Assembly: GCF_005860775.1 (NCBI RefSeq)
Contig: NZ_VCHQ01000040.1
Coordinates: forward strand, 1-35,884
From: Klebsiella indica
GTDB lineage: Bacteria > Pseudomonadota > Gammaproteobacteria > Enterobacterales > Enterobacteriaceae
Direction: 5' to 3'
DNA length: 35,884 nt
Below the pieces are notes generated by a model. That model saw only the letters and a list, made by a program, of their open reading frames with translations, was not told the origin of the DNA and made no database searches. The translations under genes were made by a program, and so were the position numbers. Shown piece after piece: positions 1 through 8,333 of this stretch (position 1 is the stretch's first letter; every line of letters begins with the position of its first letter).

Positions 1-330
1 CGGTTATGCCACGACGAACTGCGTCGGATGAAAATCAGTGCACTTATCCCTCCCCGGAAAGGCGCGGGTTACTGGCCGGGTGAATATGCGGACCGAAACC
101 GTGCAGTGGCAAATCAACGGCTGAGCGGGAGCAATGCCCGGTGGAAATGGACGACAGATTATAATCGTCGCTCAATAGCCGAAACGGCAATGTACAGGGT
201 AAAGCAGTTGTTAGGCGGTTCGCTGGCGCTACGGGACTACGACGGTCAGGTTGCAGAGGCTTTGGCGCTGGTGCGTGCACTGAACAAAATGACGAAGGCG
301 GGTATGCCAGAAAGCGTGCGCATTGCCTGA
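1..330 (+). CDS. IS903-type transposase, C-terminal part
   Basis: The reading frame is open from base 1 and ends at 330, giving about 109 C-terminal residues of a transposase that is about 307 residues in full. The IS5-family C1 signature Y-x2-R-x3-E-x6-K is intact in YNRRSIAETAMYRVK, which supplies the catalytic glutamate of the DDE triad. The two aspartates lie outside the window. The start codon is also outside, so the Met at 28 is not a real start. The protein is identical to that encoded by the right-hand copy. Confidence 0.9.
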   Translation, partial: RLCHDELRRMKISALIPPRKGAGYWPGEYADRNRAVANQRLSGSNARWKWTTDYNRRSIAETAMYRVKQLLGGSLALRDYDGQVAEALALVRALNKMTKAGMPESVRIA

Positions 331-384
331 ACAGTGAGCTGTTACAGGAAGACTCGCCTCAAATCTGATTTATTCAACAAAGCC
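1..384 (+). mobile_element. IS903-like (IS5 family) insertion sequence, partial
   Basis: The terminal inverted repeat is visible at 367-384: its reverse complement begins GGCTTTGTTGAATAAATC, the classical IS903/IS102 end. Only the 3' part of the element is in the window. The same 382 bases occur in opposite orientation at 35503-35884. The 9 bases inside this copy (385-393, gctgttgat) do not match those inside the right copy (35494-35502, cctgcagta). That is expected if the two copies inserted independently, or if each has its own target duplication partner outside or at a contig break. Confidence 0.92.
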
Positions 385-508
385 GCTGTTGATTTGACTG
401 TATGTCTGATTTTTTCTATCTAATGAACGGAGGCCAGGCTAATGATGGAGTGTGGGGATTGAAAGAAAAATATTTATTCATCTGCAGTCAGGCGATAGGG
501 GTAGAGTC

Positions 509-1912
509 ATGGACAATCATTCTGGTCTCAGAAAAAATAGTCTTGGTTTAGGCGCGTTGATTTTTTTCGTCGTGGCGGCTGCGTCACCGCTGACCGGTGT
601 CGTCGGCGGGTTGCCAGTGGCTATCTTTGCCGGAAACGGTGGCGGGATCCCGGTAATTTACATTCTGGCTGGCATCATTCTGATGATATTTTCGGTTGGA
701 TTTATCGCAATGAGCCGTTATGTGACTAATTCTGGTGCTTTTTACACATATATAAGCATGGGGTTAGGCAAAAATGCCGGTGCGTCCGCTTCATTGGTGG
801 CGCTTATCGCCTATTTTGCAATTCAAATTGCGGTGATTGCGATGTTGGGGTTATTTGCCAGCTTGTTTGTCAGTGAACACTTTTCCGCGGAGATCCCATG
901 GTGGATACTGAGTATTATATTCATTGTTGTCGGATGGGTATTGGGTATCCGACGTGTGGAATTTGGTAGTAAGATCCTTGGCGTTCTTATGCTCGCCGAA
1001 GTTGGCGTGATCCTGTGTCTTGATGTGGCAATTCTGATAAAACATAGTGGTTCACTTAGCTTTCAGTCATTTAATCCGGATGTTTTCCTGAATGGTAATA
1101 TTGGGATTGCATTTATTTTTTCTATCGCTTCTTTTATCGGCTTCGAATCAACGGCTATTTATGGCGAAGAATGTCGTGATGCTGAAAAAACAGTCCCTCG
1201 GGCGACAATCTGTGCACTGTTGATTATCACAGTATTTTTTACTTTAACCAGTTGGTCGATTGTTCAATCCTATAATTTACAGGATATTGAAAAGGTTGCT
1301 GCGCAGGATCCAGGTAATTTTATCTTTAATATTTCCCGTGAGTATCTTGGGGCGTGGTCGGTTGATGTGATGTCGCTTTTACTGATTACCAGTTTATTCG
1401 CCGCCAGCCTGGCTTTTCATAATAATATTTCACGGTATATTTATAGCTCTAGTCGTGATGGCTTGTTTTTAAGTGTCCTGGGCAAAACCCATGCCGAACA
1501 TGGCACACCGCATAATGCCAGCCATGTACAGAGTGTATTATTGATTGTTTTCTTTGCCATTTCAGGAGTGGCAGGACTTGATCCGGTGACTCAAATATTC
1601 TCCCAGGGCTCAGCATTAGCAACGTTGGCTATTCTGGTTCTACAAACGGGAGTTTCGGCAGCGGTAATCTTTTTCTTCCGGCGGCAGGAACAACATTCGG
1701 CTGCGATGTGGAAAGTTTTTTGGATGCCTTTGTTAGCATTCATTCTTATGCTGGTCACCATTGCGCTGGTTGTTAAAAATTTACATCAGTTGAGTGGTAG
1801 TCAGTCAATAGTGACTGATTTTCTTCCGCTGGCGATTATTGTATCTATGATCTTTGGTTATGGATTGTCGATTCGGCGTGGTCTGGTTAAGAAAAACACA
1901 GTTAATATCTGA
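509..1912 (+). CDS. APC-superfamily amino-acid permease
   Basis: This is an integral membrane protein of about 467 residues with roughly 12 hydrophobic segments. It has the amino-acid/polyamine/organocation (APC) hallmarks: a glycine-rich first helix (AAASPLTGVVGGLPVAI) and, in helix 6, the GFES motif followed by the acidic YGEECRDAEKTVPRA loop. The expected role is secondary uptake or exchange of an amino acid across the inner membrane; the substrate cannot be read from sequence. I prefer the ATG at 509, preceded by an AGGGG element, over a GTG at 452 because the family starts just before the first helix. It begins 125 bases after the IS903 end, so its native promoter may be lost or supplied by the IS. 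Proximity to the sulfonate cluster suggests a role in amino-acid or cysteate transport, but this is only context. Confidence 0.8.
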   Translation: MDNHSGLRKNSLGLGALIFFVVAAASPLTGVVGGLPVAIFAGNGGGIPVIYILAGIILMIFSVGFIAMSRYVTNSGAFYTYISMGLGKNAGASASLVALIAYFAIQIAVIAMLGLFASLFVSEHFSAEIPWWILSIIFIVVGWVLGIRRVEFGSKILGVLMLAEVGVILCLDVAILIKHSGSLSFQSFNPDVFLNGNIGIAFIFSIASFIGFESTAIYGEECRDAEKTVPRATICALLIITVFFTLTSWSIVQSYNLQDIEKVAAQDPGNFIFNISREYLGAWSVDVMSLLLITSLFAASLAFHNNISRYIYSSSRDGLFLSVLGKTHAEHGTPHNASHVQSVLLIVFFAISGVAGLDPVTQIFSQGSALATLAILVLQTGVSAAVIFFFRRQEQHSAAMWKVFWMPLLAFILMLVTIALVVKNLHQLSGSQSIVTDFLPLAIIVSMIFGYGLSIRRGLVKKNTVNI

Positions 1913-1974
1913 TAGTAAAAAACGCTTGAAACGGTCAGCGGTGATTTCGACGTTGATAGCGTGAATTGGATTTG

Positions 1975-2310
1975 ATGGCTGATAAACTCCGGAAGATGTT
2001 TTTCTGGAGTTTGTTATTTGCATCGCTGGTTGTGATTTGCGCTGCTCTCTGTTGATTATTTCGATTGCCGATAGTGCTGATACTTTCATGTTTGGGATCT
2101 GTTTTGATATATTCAGGAATAACGCCCAATAGCTGTATAAATCCGAATTCTTTAAAAGTTTGCCACTGGTCAGCGACACACCAAATGGGGAATAATTTAT
2201 CGAGAAAAATGTGTGCCCTAAAAAATCGCACTGATGAGGAAACAGAACAGGATGTTGTTGACGATGCCACCGTCTATCGGGCATATGGTCAGCATCGAAT
2301 CAGTGCGTAA
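1975..2310 (+). pseudogene. possible small membrane protein gene interrupted by an in-frame TGA
   Basis: A frame opening with ATG at 1975 encodes a basic N-terminus and a hydrophobic segment (about 26 residues), stops at TGA 2053-2055, and continues in the same frame to 2310. The continuation has a second hydrophobic stretch (PIVLILSCLGSVLIYSG) and a hydrophilic tail. The two hydrophobic halves in one frame suggest a decayed gene for a small inner-membrane protein. I recognise no family, and no clear ribosome-binding site precedes either Met. A 159-residue frame on the other strand (1805-2284) also exists and looks no more protein-like. The stretch may be non-coding. Confidence 0.25.
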
Positions 2311-2358
2311 ACAGGACGTGTTAGAGAACAACATCTGTTCTGCCGGAACGCCAGCGGG

Positions 2359-3225
2359 TTAACGCTGCATTCCCCAGCGTTTGACCGTGATCTTTTCCAG
2401 ACTGGCGAATACGATGCCTTCCACCAGCAGGCCAATCGCGATGACCGTTAACAGCCCTGCAAATACCCGATCGGTGAACAGCTCATTGCGATTCTGGAAG
2501 ATATACCAGCCCAGGCCTCCTTCGCCGCTGGATGCGCCAAATACCAGCTCGGCGGCAATCAGCGTGCGCCAGGCGAACGCCCAGCCGATCTTGAGCCCGG
2601 ACAGGATAGCGGGCAACGAGGCCGGAATGAGAATCGTGATCACATAGCGTGGTCCGCTGAGGCCGTAGTTGCGTCCCGTCATGCGTAGCGTTTCCGGTAC
2701 GCTGCTAAAGCCAGACCAGGTATTCAGCGCGATTGGCCACATCACTGAATGTATCAGCACAAATATCAGGCTGGCATTCCCCAGACCAAACCACAGCAAA
2801 GCCAGCGGCAGCAGCGCAATTGCCGGCAGCGGATTTAGCATCGCGGTTAATGTGCTGAGCAGATCGCGGCCAAACTGGGTGGTCACGGCCAGTGCGCTGG
2901 CAATCAGCGCCAGCGCACTGCCTGCCAGATACCCTTTCAGCAGAATACTGAGTGAAATGGCGATTTTTTGCGGCAGTTCGCCACTGCGCATGTCTTCGCA
3001 AAATGCCTGTAACGTCTGAAGTACCCCGGGCAACATCAAATCGTTTTGCTGTATTCGTGCGGCGATCTCCCATAGCGCCAGTACCAGGACGACAATCAGA
3101 CACTTGCGCAGCCATGTCTGATTCAACAGACGTTGGCTTAAAGGCAGCGGCGTTTCCACCGACAGATTGCGTAGCGGCGGTAATTCGCGTTCGAATTCAG
3201 GACGAATGTACGGTGGCTGGGACAT
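2359..3225 (-). CDS. ABC transporter permease, nitrate/sulfonate/taurine type
   Basis: A membrane component of about 288 residues from the SsuC/TauC (BPD_transp_1) family. Six hydrophobic segments are visible, and the cytoplasmic EAA loop follows the pattern of the family (SVPETLRMTGRNYGLSGPRY then ILIPASLPAILSGLKIGWA). I chose the ATG at 3225 because GAGGAG lies 8 bases upstream on the minus strand and SsuC-like proteins start at this point; a longer frame upstream lies inside the ATPase gene. The start overlaps the end of the ATPase gene by 29 bases, so the two are translationally coupled. It is the last gene of a three-gene leftward operon (binding protein, ATPase, permease). Confidence 0.88.
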   Translation of the reverse strand: MSQPPYIRPEFERELPPLRNLSVETPLPLSQRLLNQTWLRKCLIVVLVLALWEIAARIQQNDLMLPGVLQTLQAFCEDMRSGELPQKIAISLSILLKGYLAGSALALIASALAVTTQFGRDLLSTLTAMLNPLPAIALLPLALLWFGLGNASLIFVLIHSVMWPIALNTWSGFSSVPETLRMTGRNYGLSGPRYVITILIPASLPAILSGLKIGWAFAWRTLIAAELVFGASSGEGGLGWYIFQNRNELFTDRVFAGLLTVIAIGLLVEGIVFASLEKITVKRWGMQR

Positions 3226-4039
3226 ACTCTGGCTCCTCGCCGGATGAGTGAGACGGACTGTTCCCGATTGTCGGGAATAACAGATGGTGAATATGGCGCG
3301 CGGCGTGCTGAAACGCCTCGCTGCCAAAATCATTAAGCGTGAACTGATGACAGTTAAGCTCCGCCCTGACGCGACCTGGGTGCGGCGAAAGCACCAGAAT
3401 ACGGCTGCCCACCACCAGCGCCTCTTCAATCGAATGGGTGACGAACAGCAGGGTAAAGCGTTCTTCTTCCCAGAGCGCAAGCAGTTCCTCCTGCATTGTG
3501 CGTCGGGTCAGCGCATCCAGGGCGGCAAAAGGCTCATCCATCAGCAGGATGCGTGGCTTCATCGCCAGCGCTCGCGCGATGGCGACACGCTGCTTCATCC
3601 CGCCAGAGAGCATATGGGGCATGGCGTCAGCAAATTCCGCCAGCCCAACTTTATGGAGGAAATGTAACGCCGTCTCTTTTGCCTGTGAACGACTGGCTTT
3701 CCGGCTGGCCAGCAGAGGAAACATGACGTTTTCCAGCACCGTTTTCCAGGGCGGCAGTTGGTCGAACTCCTGGAATACCATCATGCGTTCTGGCCCGGGA
3801 GCGCTAATCGGCGTTCCCGCAAGCGAAATGTGGCCGCTGCGCGGGGCGAGAAAACCACCTGCGGCTTTCAACAGGCTCGATTTTCCACAGCCTGACGGCC
3901 CGAGCAAAATAAAGCGGTCGCCGGGCCAGACATCAAAACTGACATCATGCGTCGCGCGCACTTGCCGTTCGCGGGTACGATATTCAATATCGACATTATT
4001 GACCTGCAATAGCGGGCCGTCGATTTGTTGAGCGACCAT
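3197..4039 (-). CDS. ABC transporter ATPase, SsuB/TauB type
   Basis: A nucleotide-binding subunit of 280 residues. Visible are Walker A (GPSGCGKSS, residues 47-55), a Q-loop (MVFQEFDQLPPWKTV), the signature MLSGGMKQRVAIARAL, Walker B (ILLMDEPFAALD) and the H-loop (FVTHSIEEA). The protein powers the adjacent permease at the cytoplasmic face of the inner membrane. The start is placed at ATG 4039, where GGAGG sits about 5 bases upstream; an earlier ATG at 4081 would lie inside the binding-protein gene. About 30 C-terminal residues beyond the usual end of the family overlap the permease start. Confidence 0.9.
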   Translation of the reverse strand: MVAQQIDGPLLQVNNVDIEYRTRERQVRATHDVSFDVWPGDRFILLGPSGCGKSSLLKAAGGFLAPRSGHISLAGTPISAPGPERMMVFQEFDQLPPWKTVLENVMFPLLASRKASRSQAKETALHFLHKVGLAEFADAMPHMLSGGMKQRVAIARALAMKPRILLMDEPFAALDALTRRTMQEELLALWEEERFTLLFVTHSIEEALVVGSRILVLSPHPGRVRAELNCHQFTLNDFGSEAFQHAARHIHHLLFPTIGNSPSHSSGEEPEYVPATVHSS

Positions 4040-4059
4040 CAGACCTCCGGTATCGCGGT

Positions 4060-5067
4060 TTAACTGCCTGGGTTTTCCCATGCTTCCTTAAAGAAATAGT
4101 CTTTCCAGGAATCAGCCTTATTTTTCAGTACGCCAAGCTCATGGAGTTTTTCGGCATATACGCCAGTACGCTCAGGAGAAATGGTGAAGCTGATTTCCGG
4201 GTCGTTAACAATTTTTTGTACCAGTGGCAAAGGAAGCCGTGATTTTTCAACGCGAATATAGGTTTCGGCAGCCGCATTTTTGTCACGGTTAATAATATCT
4301 GCGGCTTCACTGAGTGCGCGATAAAACGCTTTATAAGTTTTTGGATTTTCATCATGGAATTTCTGGGTGGTGTAGAGAACATTAAACGTTGCCTGCCCAC
4401 CCAGCACATCATAGGAGCTGAGCACTTTATGCACGTTGTTGTGCTCCAGCGCCTGATACTGAAACGGCGGGCTGGAAAAATGCGCGGTAATTTCCGAGCT
4501 ACCGGCAATTAATGCCATGCTGGCATCCGGATGCGGTAGGCTGACGGTAATTTTATCAAAGCGTTTAAAGTCTTTGTCGCCATATAGTTTCGCCGTTTCG
4601 ATTTGTAATGTCCGGGACTGAAAACCGACTCCTGCCGCCGGGACGGCAATACGATCTTTCTCAGTCAGATCTTTAATGGTTTTTACCGCCGGATTATTGC
4701 TCAATAAATAGTTAGGCATCGATCCCAGAGAAGCTATTGCCTTCACATTTTGCTTACCTTTGGTGCGATCCCATAGGGTGAGCGCTGGAGGCACGCCCGC
4801 TGACGCAACGTCCAGAGCGCCTGAAATTAGCGCTTCATTCATCCCGGTTGCGCCTGAAATCGTGCGCCACTCTACCTTGATATTCAGCCCCTCTTTTTGT
4901 CCCTCTTTTTCGATAAGCTGCTGGTCTCGCACCACATCAAGAATTAAATAACCGATGCCAAACTGCTGCGCGATACTAATGCTCCCTTCCGCAAATGCCG
5001 ACTGGCTGACTCCGCCAAGGGCGGAAAACGCCAGCGTCCAGGCAAATACCCTGTTTCTTTTATTCAT
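4060..5067 (-). CDS. periplasmic substrate-binding protein, NitT/TauT/SsuA type
   Basis: 335 residues, with a Sec signal peptide ending near SQSAFA (residue about 26). The mature part has the NMT1/THI5-like fold signature of nitrate, sulfonate and taurine binders: an N-terminal strand SISIAQQFGIGYLIL, the segment EALISGALDVASAGVPPAL, then IAVPAAGVGFQSRTLQIE. It would capture the substrate in the periplasm for the permease and ATPase encoded downstream. GGGGA lies about 7 bases before the ATG. As first gene of the leftward operon, its promoter must lie in 5068-5299. Its divergence from the second binding protein (8334-9341) suggests the two importers take related but different substrates. Confidence 0.87.
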   Translation of the reverse strand: MNKRNRVFAWTLAFSALGGVSQSAFAEGSISIAQQFGIGYLILDVVRDQQLIEKEGQKEGLNIKVEWRTISGATGMNEALISGALDVASAGVPPALTLWDRTKGKQNVKAIASLGSMPNYLLSNNPAVKTIKDLTEKDRIAVPAAGVGFQSRTLQIETAKLYGDKDFKRFDKITVSLPHPDASMALIAGSSEITAHFSSPPFQYQALEHNNVHKVLSSYDVLGGQATFNVLYTTQKFHDENPKTYKAFYRALSEAADIINRDKNAAAETYIRVEKSRLPLPLVQKIVNDPEISFTISPERTGVYAEKLHELGVLKNKADSWKDYFFKEAWENPGS

Positions 5068-5299
5068 ATCTGTTCCCCAGAAAGGTGTTTCTCAGCAAAA
5101 AATCATGGGCAGAGGCGCGAGGGAAGGGAAATGATTTAAATGGCAATGAATATCAGGAAAATGGATAACGATATTCATGGCGTGTTAGTTAATAAGTGGG
5201 AAAGCTTAGTCATTATTCATGGTTATGTAACAAATACATCCTCGCTATAGTCGGACTCACCATTTTAATAGCCATTGCCGTCACAGGGGCAATGGTCGT
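5068..5299. promoter_or_regulatory. divergent promoter region between the importer operon and the dehydrogenase gene
   Basis: This 232-base AT-richer intergenic stretch must hold promoters for both directions. At 5206-5217 the sequence TTAGTCATTATT closely matches ATAGTCATTCTT at 6502-6513, upstream of the sulfo-lyase operon. The shared TAGTCATT-(A/C)-TT core upstream of two related transcription units is a candidate binding site, for example for a CysB/Cbl-type LysR regulator that controls sulfonate genes in enterobacteria. That assignment is inference. I could not place convincing -35/-10 boxes. Confidence 0.35.
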
Positions 5300-6334
5300 G
5301 TGAGTCGAATCATGCCCTTATTTTCACATCATCACTTACGTTCGCTTTTACAACATCATCTGGTACGGGTTGGTACTGGCGCTGATATCGCGCAAAAGGT
5401 TGCGGATAATCTGGTTGAATCCTCATTAAAGGGCCACGACTCCCATGGCGTAACTCTGTTGCCGCGCTATATTCGGGCCATTCTGGCAGGAGATTTGAAC
5501 CCTGGCGCCATGCTGACCACCTTGTCTGATGCCGGGCCGATTGTCTCTTTTGATGGGGGACATGGCTTCGGCCAGGCGTTGGGCGAACAGGCTATGAGCG
5601 AGGGGATTGCGCGCGTGCGTCAGTTTGGGGTGGCAATTATTGGCCTGTCGAATACTCATCATCTCGGGCGGATCGGCGCATGGGCAGAGCAGGTGGCGAG
5701 CGCCGGGCTGGTCTCGATCCATTTTGCCAACGTGGCGGCGCCGTCGGCCGTGTTGCCGTTCGATGGGCTGCGCGCCAGGCTTGGTACAAACCCCTTTTGC
5801 GTGGGCGTACCGCTACAGAACCGCCCTCCGGTTATCCTTGATTTCGCGACCAGCGCCATTGCGGGCAATAAAGCGCGCATCGCCTGGAATGAAGGGCGTG
5901 CCATCCCGGCAGGATGCGCGGTAGATGCGAACGGGCAACCCACGACCGACCCTGCCGTATTAATGACTGAGCCGCTCGGCGCTTTGCTGCCTTTTGGCGG
6001 CCATAAAGGCGCGGGATTGTCGCTAATATGTAGCTTACTCGGCGCTGCGCTGACCGGCGGCGAGACCGAAAGCCAGCAGATTCCGCCGCGTGCCGGAATC
6101 ATCAACAATATGCTGTCGATTCTATTTGACCCCGCGCGGCTGGGCGCGGAGGAACGTTACTCACAGGCGCTGTTAGCGCAGGTTGACTGGGTTCGTAGCG
6201 GGCAGGAAGGGCGCGATGTGCAGATCCCCGGAGAACCGGAATTGCGCGCGTATGCCCGGCGCCAGGAAGAGGGCATCTGGATTGATGACGTCAGTTGGCA
6301 GGCGTTTGTCGCTCTGGAAGCATTAAATACCTGA
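5300..6334 (+). CDS. LDH2/MDH2-family NAD(P)-dependent 2-hydroxycarboxylate dehydrogenase
   Basis: 344 residues, clearly related to E. coli YbiC/HcxB. Shared blocks include GHDSHG (His49), SNTHHLGRIGAWAEQ, LGTNPFCVGVP, LDFATSAIAGNKARIAW and a GGHKGAGLSL segment. The His of GHDSHG and those of THHLGR are the conserved catalytic and substrate-site residues of this family, which also includes malate, ureidoglycolate and (R)-sulfolactate (ComC) dehydrogenases. In this context a sulfolactate/sulfopyruvate step linked to cysteate is attractive, but other 2-hydroxy acids are possible. The start is either GTG 5300, with AGGGG 8 bases upstream, or ATG 5312. The gene is divergent from the left importer and 253 bases before the sulfo-lyase operon. 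The enzyme is cytoplasmic, with no signal peptide. Confidence 0.82.
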   Translation: MSRIMPLFSHHHLRSLLQHHLVRVGTGADIAQKVADNLVESSLKGHDSHGVTLLPRYIRAILAGDLNPGAMLTTLSDAGPIVSFDGGHGFGQALGEQAMSEGIARVRQFGVAIIGLSNTHHLGRIGAWAEQVASAGLVSIHFANVAAPSAVLPFDGLRARLGTNPFCVGVPLQNRPPVILDFATSAIAGNKARIAWNEGRAIPAGCAVDANGQPTTDPAVLMTEPLGALLPFGGHKGAGLSLICSLLGAALTGGETESQQIPPRAGIINNMLSILFDPARLGAEERYSQALLAQVDWVRSGQEGRDVQIPGEPELRAYARRQEEGIWIDDVSWQAFVALEALNT

Positions 6335-6500
6335 GCGTGCCTGCGCACCAAAAGACATATTTGGTTGTTTGTTTAAACGGATCGGCATGATGGTCAGTTA
6401 ATGAATGCTGGCGAATAAATAAAGCGATCGTTTTTTGTTTTATCTTTTTTCCTCATATCCATAGCTGAAAAACTTGGTAAGCCGCGAGTGAGAAAATCAA

Positions 6501-6527
6501 TATAGTCATTCTTATATTCCATGAACC
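6501..6527. promoter_or_regulatory. candidate regulator site upstream of the cysteate operon
   Basis: The core TAGTCATTCTT here is nearly identical to TAGTCATTATT at 5207-5217 in the other intergenic region of this cluster. It lies 60-86 bases before the sulfo-lyase start, a usual position for a LysR-type activator site. The identity of the regulator is inferred from the sulfonate context; no regulator gene is present in the window. Confidence 0.3.
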
Positions 6528-6587
6528 TTTCTTACTCTCGCTGCCGAATTTTAATGTGCGGCGTCGTTATTCTTTACAGGAGTTATT

Positions 6588-7601
6588 ATGCATCTGGCGC
6601 GTTTTCCCCGGCTTCATTTTGGCCATTTCCCGACTCCACTGGAGCCTCTCACACAACTTTCACGCTTGCTGGGGGGGCCAAATATCTGGATAAAACGAGA
6701 CGATTGCACCGGCCTTGCCACTGGCGGCAATAAAACCCGCAAACTTGAGTTTTTGCTCGGCGACGCCCAGGCGAAACAGGCGGATATTATCATTACCCAG
6801 GGCGCCACGCAGTCTAACCATGTGCGTCAGACCGTCGCGGCGGCGGCCAGACTGGGTCTGGAAGCGCATATTTTTCTCGAACAACGCGTCACGACGCTGG
6901 GTGATGAGTATCAGCAATCCGGCAATGTGCTGCTGGACGGTTTGCTCGGCGGCAAAATTATTGCCCATTTGCCCGGCGGTACGGATATGCAGCAGGCAAT
7001 GGAGCATCATGCGGAAAGCCTGCGTGCGCAGGGCCATACCCCTTATGTCATCCCCGGTGGCGGTTCGAACGCAATCGGGGCGCTGGGTTACGTATCCTGC
7101 GCGGAAGAGTTGCTTTGGCAGTCCAGCCAGTTACGGCTGCGTATCGATCATATCGTCCATGCCACCGGCAGCGCAGGCACGCAGGCTGGCCTGATTGCGG
7201 GTTTAACCGCCACGCACAGCGGCATTCCTCTCCTCGGGATTAGCGTACGCGCCCCGCGCGATAAACAGGAACACAACGTCTGGCGTCTGGCGCAGCAGAC
7301 CCGGGAACTGCTCGGCGTGCCGGGTGAATTGCCGCGTGAGGCGGTGGTCGCCAACAGTGATTATGTGGGCGAAGGCTATGGTCTGCCCACCGAGGGGATG
7401 CTTGAAGCGCTGCAACTGCTGGCGCAGCACGAGGGGATTCTGCTCGACCCTGTCTATTCCGGTAAAGGCATGGCCGGATTGATTGATCTGATCCGACAAG
7501 GCCATTTCCGCAAGGATGAGAATGTGGTGTTTATCCATACGGGAGGCAGCGCGGGTCTGTTTGGCTATCGTCAGGCCATCGCAGATTCTTTGTCATCATG
7601 A
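6588..7601 (+). CDS. cuyA: L-cysteate sulfo-lyase (CuyA-like), PLP-dependent
   Basis: 337 residues of the D-cysteine desulfhydrase/ACC deaminase fold (PLP fold type II). The PLP lysine is K49 in [12 protein letters not shown]. Blocks such as [32 protein letters not shown] and [11 protein letters not shown] match what I recall of CuyA of marine sulfonate degraders better than enterobacterial DcyD, which begins differently and lacks the HATGSAG form. CuyA converts L-cysteate to pyruvate, ammonia and sulfite in the cytoplasm. AGGAG lies 6 bases before the ATG. The stop overlaps the racemase start (ATGA), and a TauABC-like importer follows, so this is the metabolic head of a sulfonate operon. A D-cysteine desulfhydrase activity cannot be excluded. 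Confidence 0.8.
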   Translation: MHLARFPRLHFGHFPTPLEPLTQLSRLLGGPNIWIKRDDCTGLATGGNKTRKLEFLLGDAQAKQADIIITQGATQSNHVRQTVAAAARLGLEAHIFLEQRVTTLGDEYQQSGNVLLDGLLGGKIIAHLPGGTDMQQAMEHHAESLRAQGHTPYVIPGGGSNAIGALGYVSCAEELLWQSSQLRLRIDHIVHATGSAGTQAGLIAGLTATHSGIPLLGISVRAPRDKQEHNVWRLAQQTRELLGVPGELPREAVVANSDYVGEGYGLPTEGMLEALQLLAQHEGILLDPVYSGKGMAGLIDLIRQGHFRKDENVVFIHTGGSAGLFGYRQAIADSLSS

Positions 7602-8317
7602 GCACACCTTTTCTGCTGGGGATTCTTGGCGGCATGGGGCCGCTGGCGACGCTTGACTTAATGCATAAATTGCTGCGCGCAACGCCCGCCAGCAGCGATC
7701 AACAGCAAATCCCCCATGTGGTGTGGAATGTGCCGCAAATTGCGGATCGCCAACAGGCGCTGGCGGGAACGGGGCCTTCGCCGTTGCCGCAGCTCTTGCA
7801 CGGTGTGGAACAGCTGAACCGCGCGGGCGCCAGCCACATTGTGATCGCCTGTAATACGGCGCACCACTGGTATGAGGCGCTGGCGCAGCACAGCGACGCG
7901 CCGTTGCTGCATATTGTGGACGCCACGCTGGCGGTATTTGAAGGGAAAGAGAAGCCCCGCCGGGTCGGGCTTATCGCTACGCAGGGCACGCTGGATGCCG
8001 GTTGGTTCCAGCACGCTTTCGCCTCTATGGGGATTGAAAGCGTGCAGCCGACGCCAGAGGAGCTACGGCAGTGGTTTGTGCCGGGGTGCTATGCGGTAAA
8101 ACGCGGCGAACTGCGTACCGGCGGTGAGCTGCTGAGTTTACAGGCTCAGGCATTGCGCGATCGCGGCGCAGAGAGGCTGGTGCTGGCCTGCACGGAAGTG
8201 CCGGTTGCGCTGGCGGAGGTGACATCCCCGCATTTAGCCGTGTCGATTGATCCCGCAGAAGCGCTGGCGCAACAGTGTGCCCGGTTATGGCTAACGCAGC
8301 GCGAAGCATGGCATTAA
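7598..8317 (+). CDS. aspartate/glutamate-family racemase, probably cysteate racemase
   Basis: 239 residues of the PLP-independent Asp/Glu/hydantoin racemase family. The N-terminal [14 protein letters not shown] loop and both catalytic cysteines are present: C85 in IACNTAHHW and C198 in [10 protein letters not shown]. Such enzymes interconvert D- and L-amino acids by a two-base mechanism. Coupled by a 4-base overlap to the sulfo-lyase, it probably converts D-cysteate (a structural analogue of aspartate) to the L-form used by CuyA. Aspartate racemase activity itself remains possible. Cytoplasmic; no signal peptide. The next gene starts 16 bases downstream. Confidence 0.8.
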   Translation: MSTPFLLGILGGMGPLATLDLMHKLLRATPASSDQQQIPHVVWNVPQIADRQQALAGTGPSPLPQLLHGVEQLNRAGASHIVIACNTAHHWYEALAQHSDAPLLHIVDATLAVFEGKEKPRRVGLIATQGTLDAGWFQHAFASMGIESVQPTPEELRQWFVPGCYAVKRGELRTGGELLSLQAQALRDRGAERLVLACTEVPVALAEVTSPHLAVSIDPAEALAQQCARLWLTQREAWH

Positions 8318-8333
8318 TAACAGGATAAATTAA

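Noticed and set aside
2053-2055. Selenocysteine reading of the in-frame TGA
   Set aside because: I see no SECIS-like hairpin just downstream and no selenoprotein family match; a nonsense mutation is simpler.
1805-2284. A 159-codon leftward frame overlapping the end of the APC permease gene
   Set aside because: No family, no ribosome-binding site, mixed composition, and it runs into the permease gene.
6588-7601. Calling the PLP enzyme D-cysteine desulfhydrase (DcyD)
   Set aside because: The fold is shared, but the N-terminus, [11 protein letters not shown] block and racemase/TauABC context fit CuyA better. The alternative is noted, not excluded.
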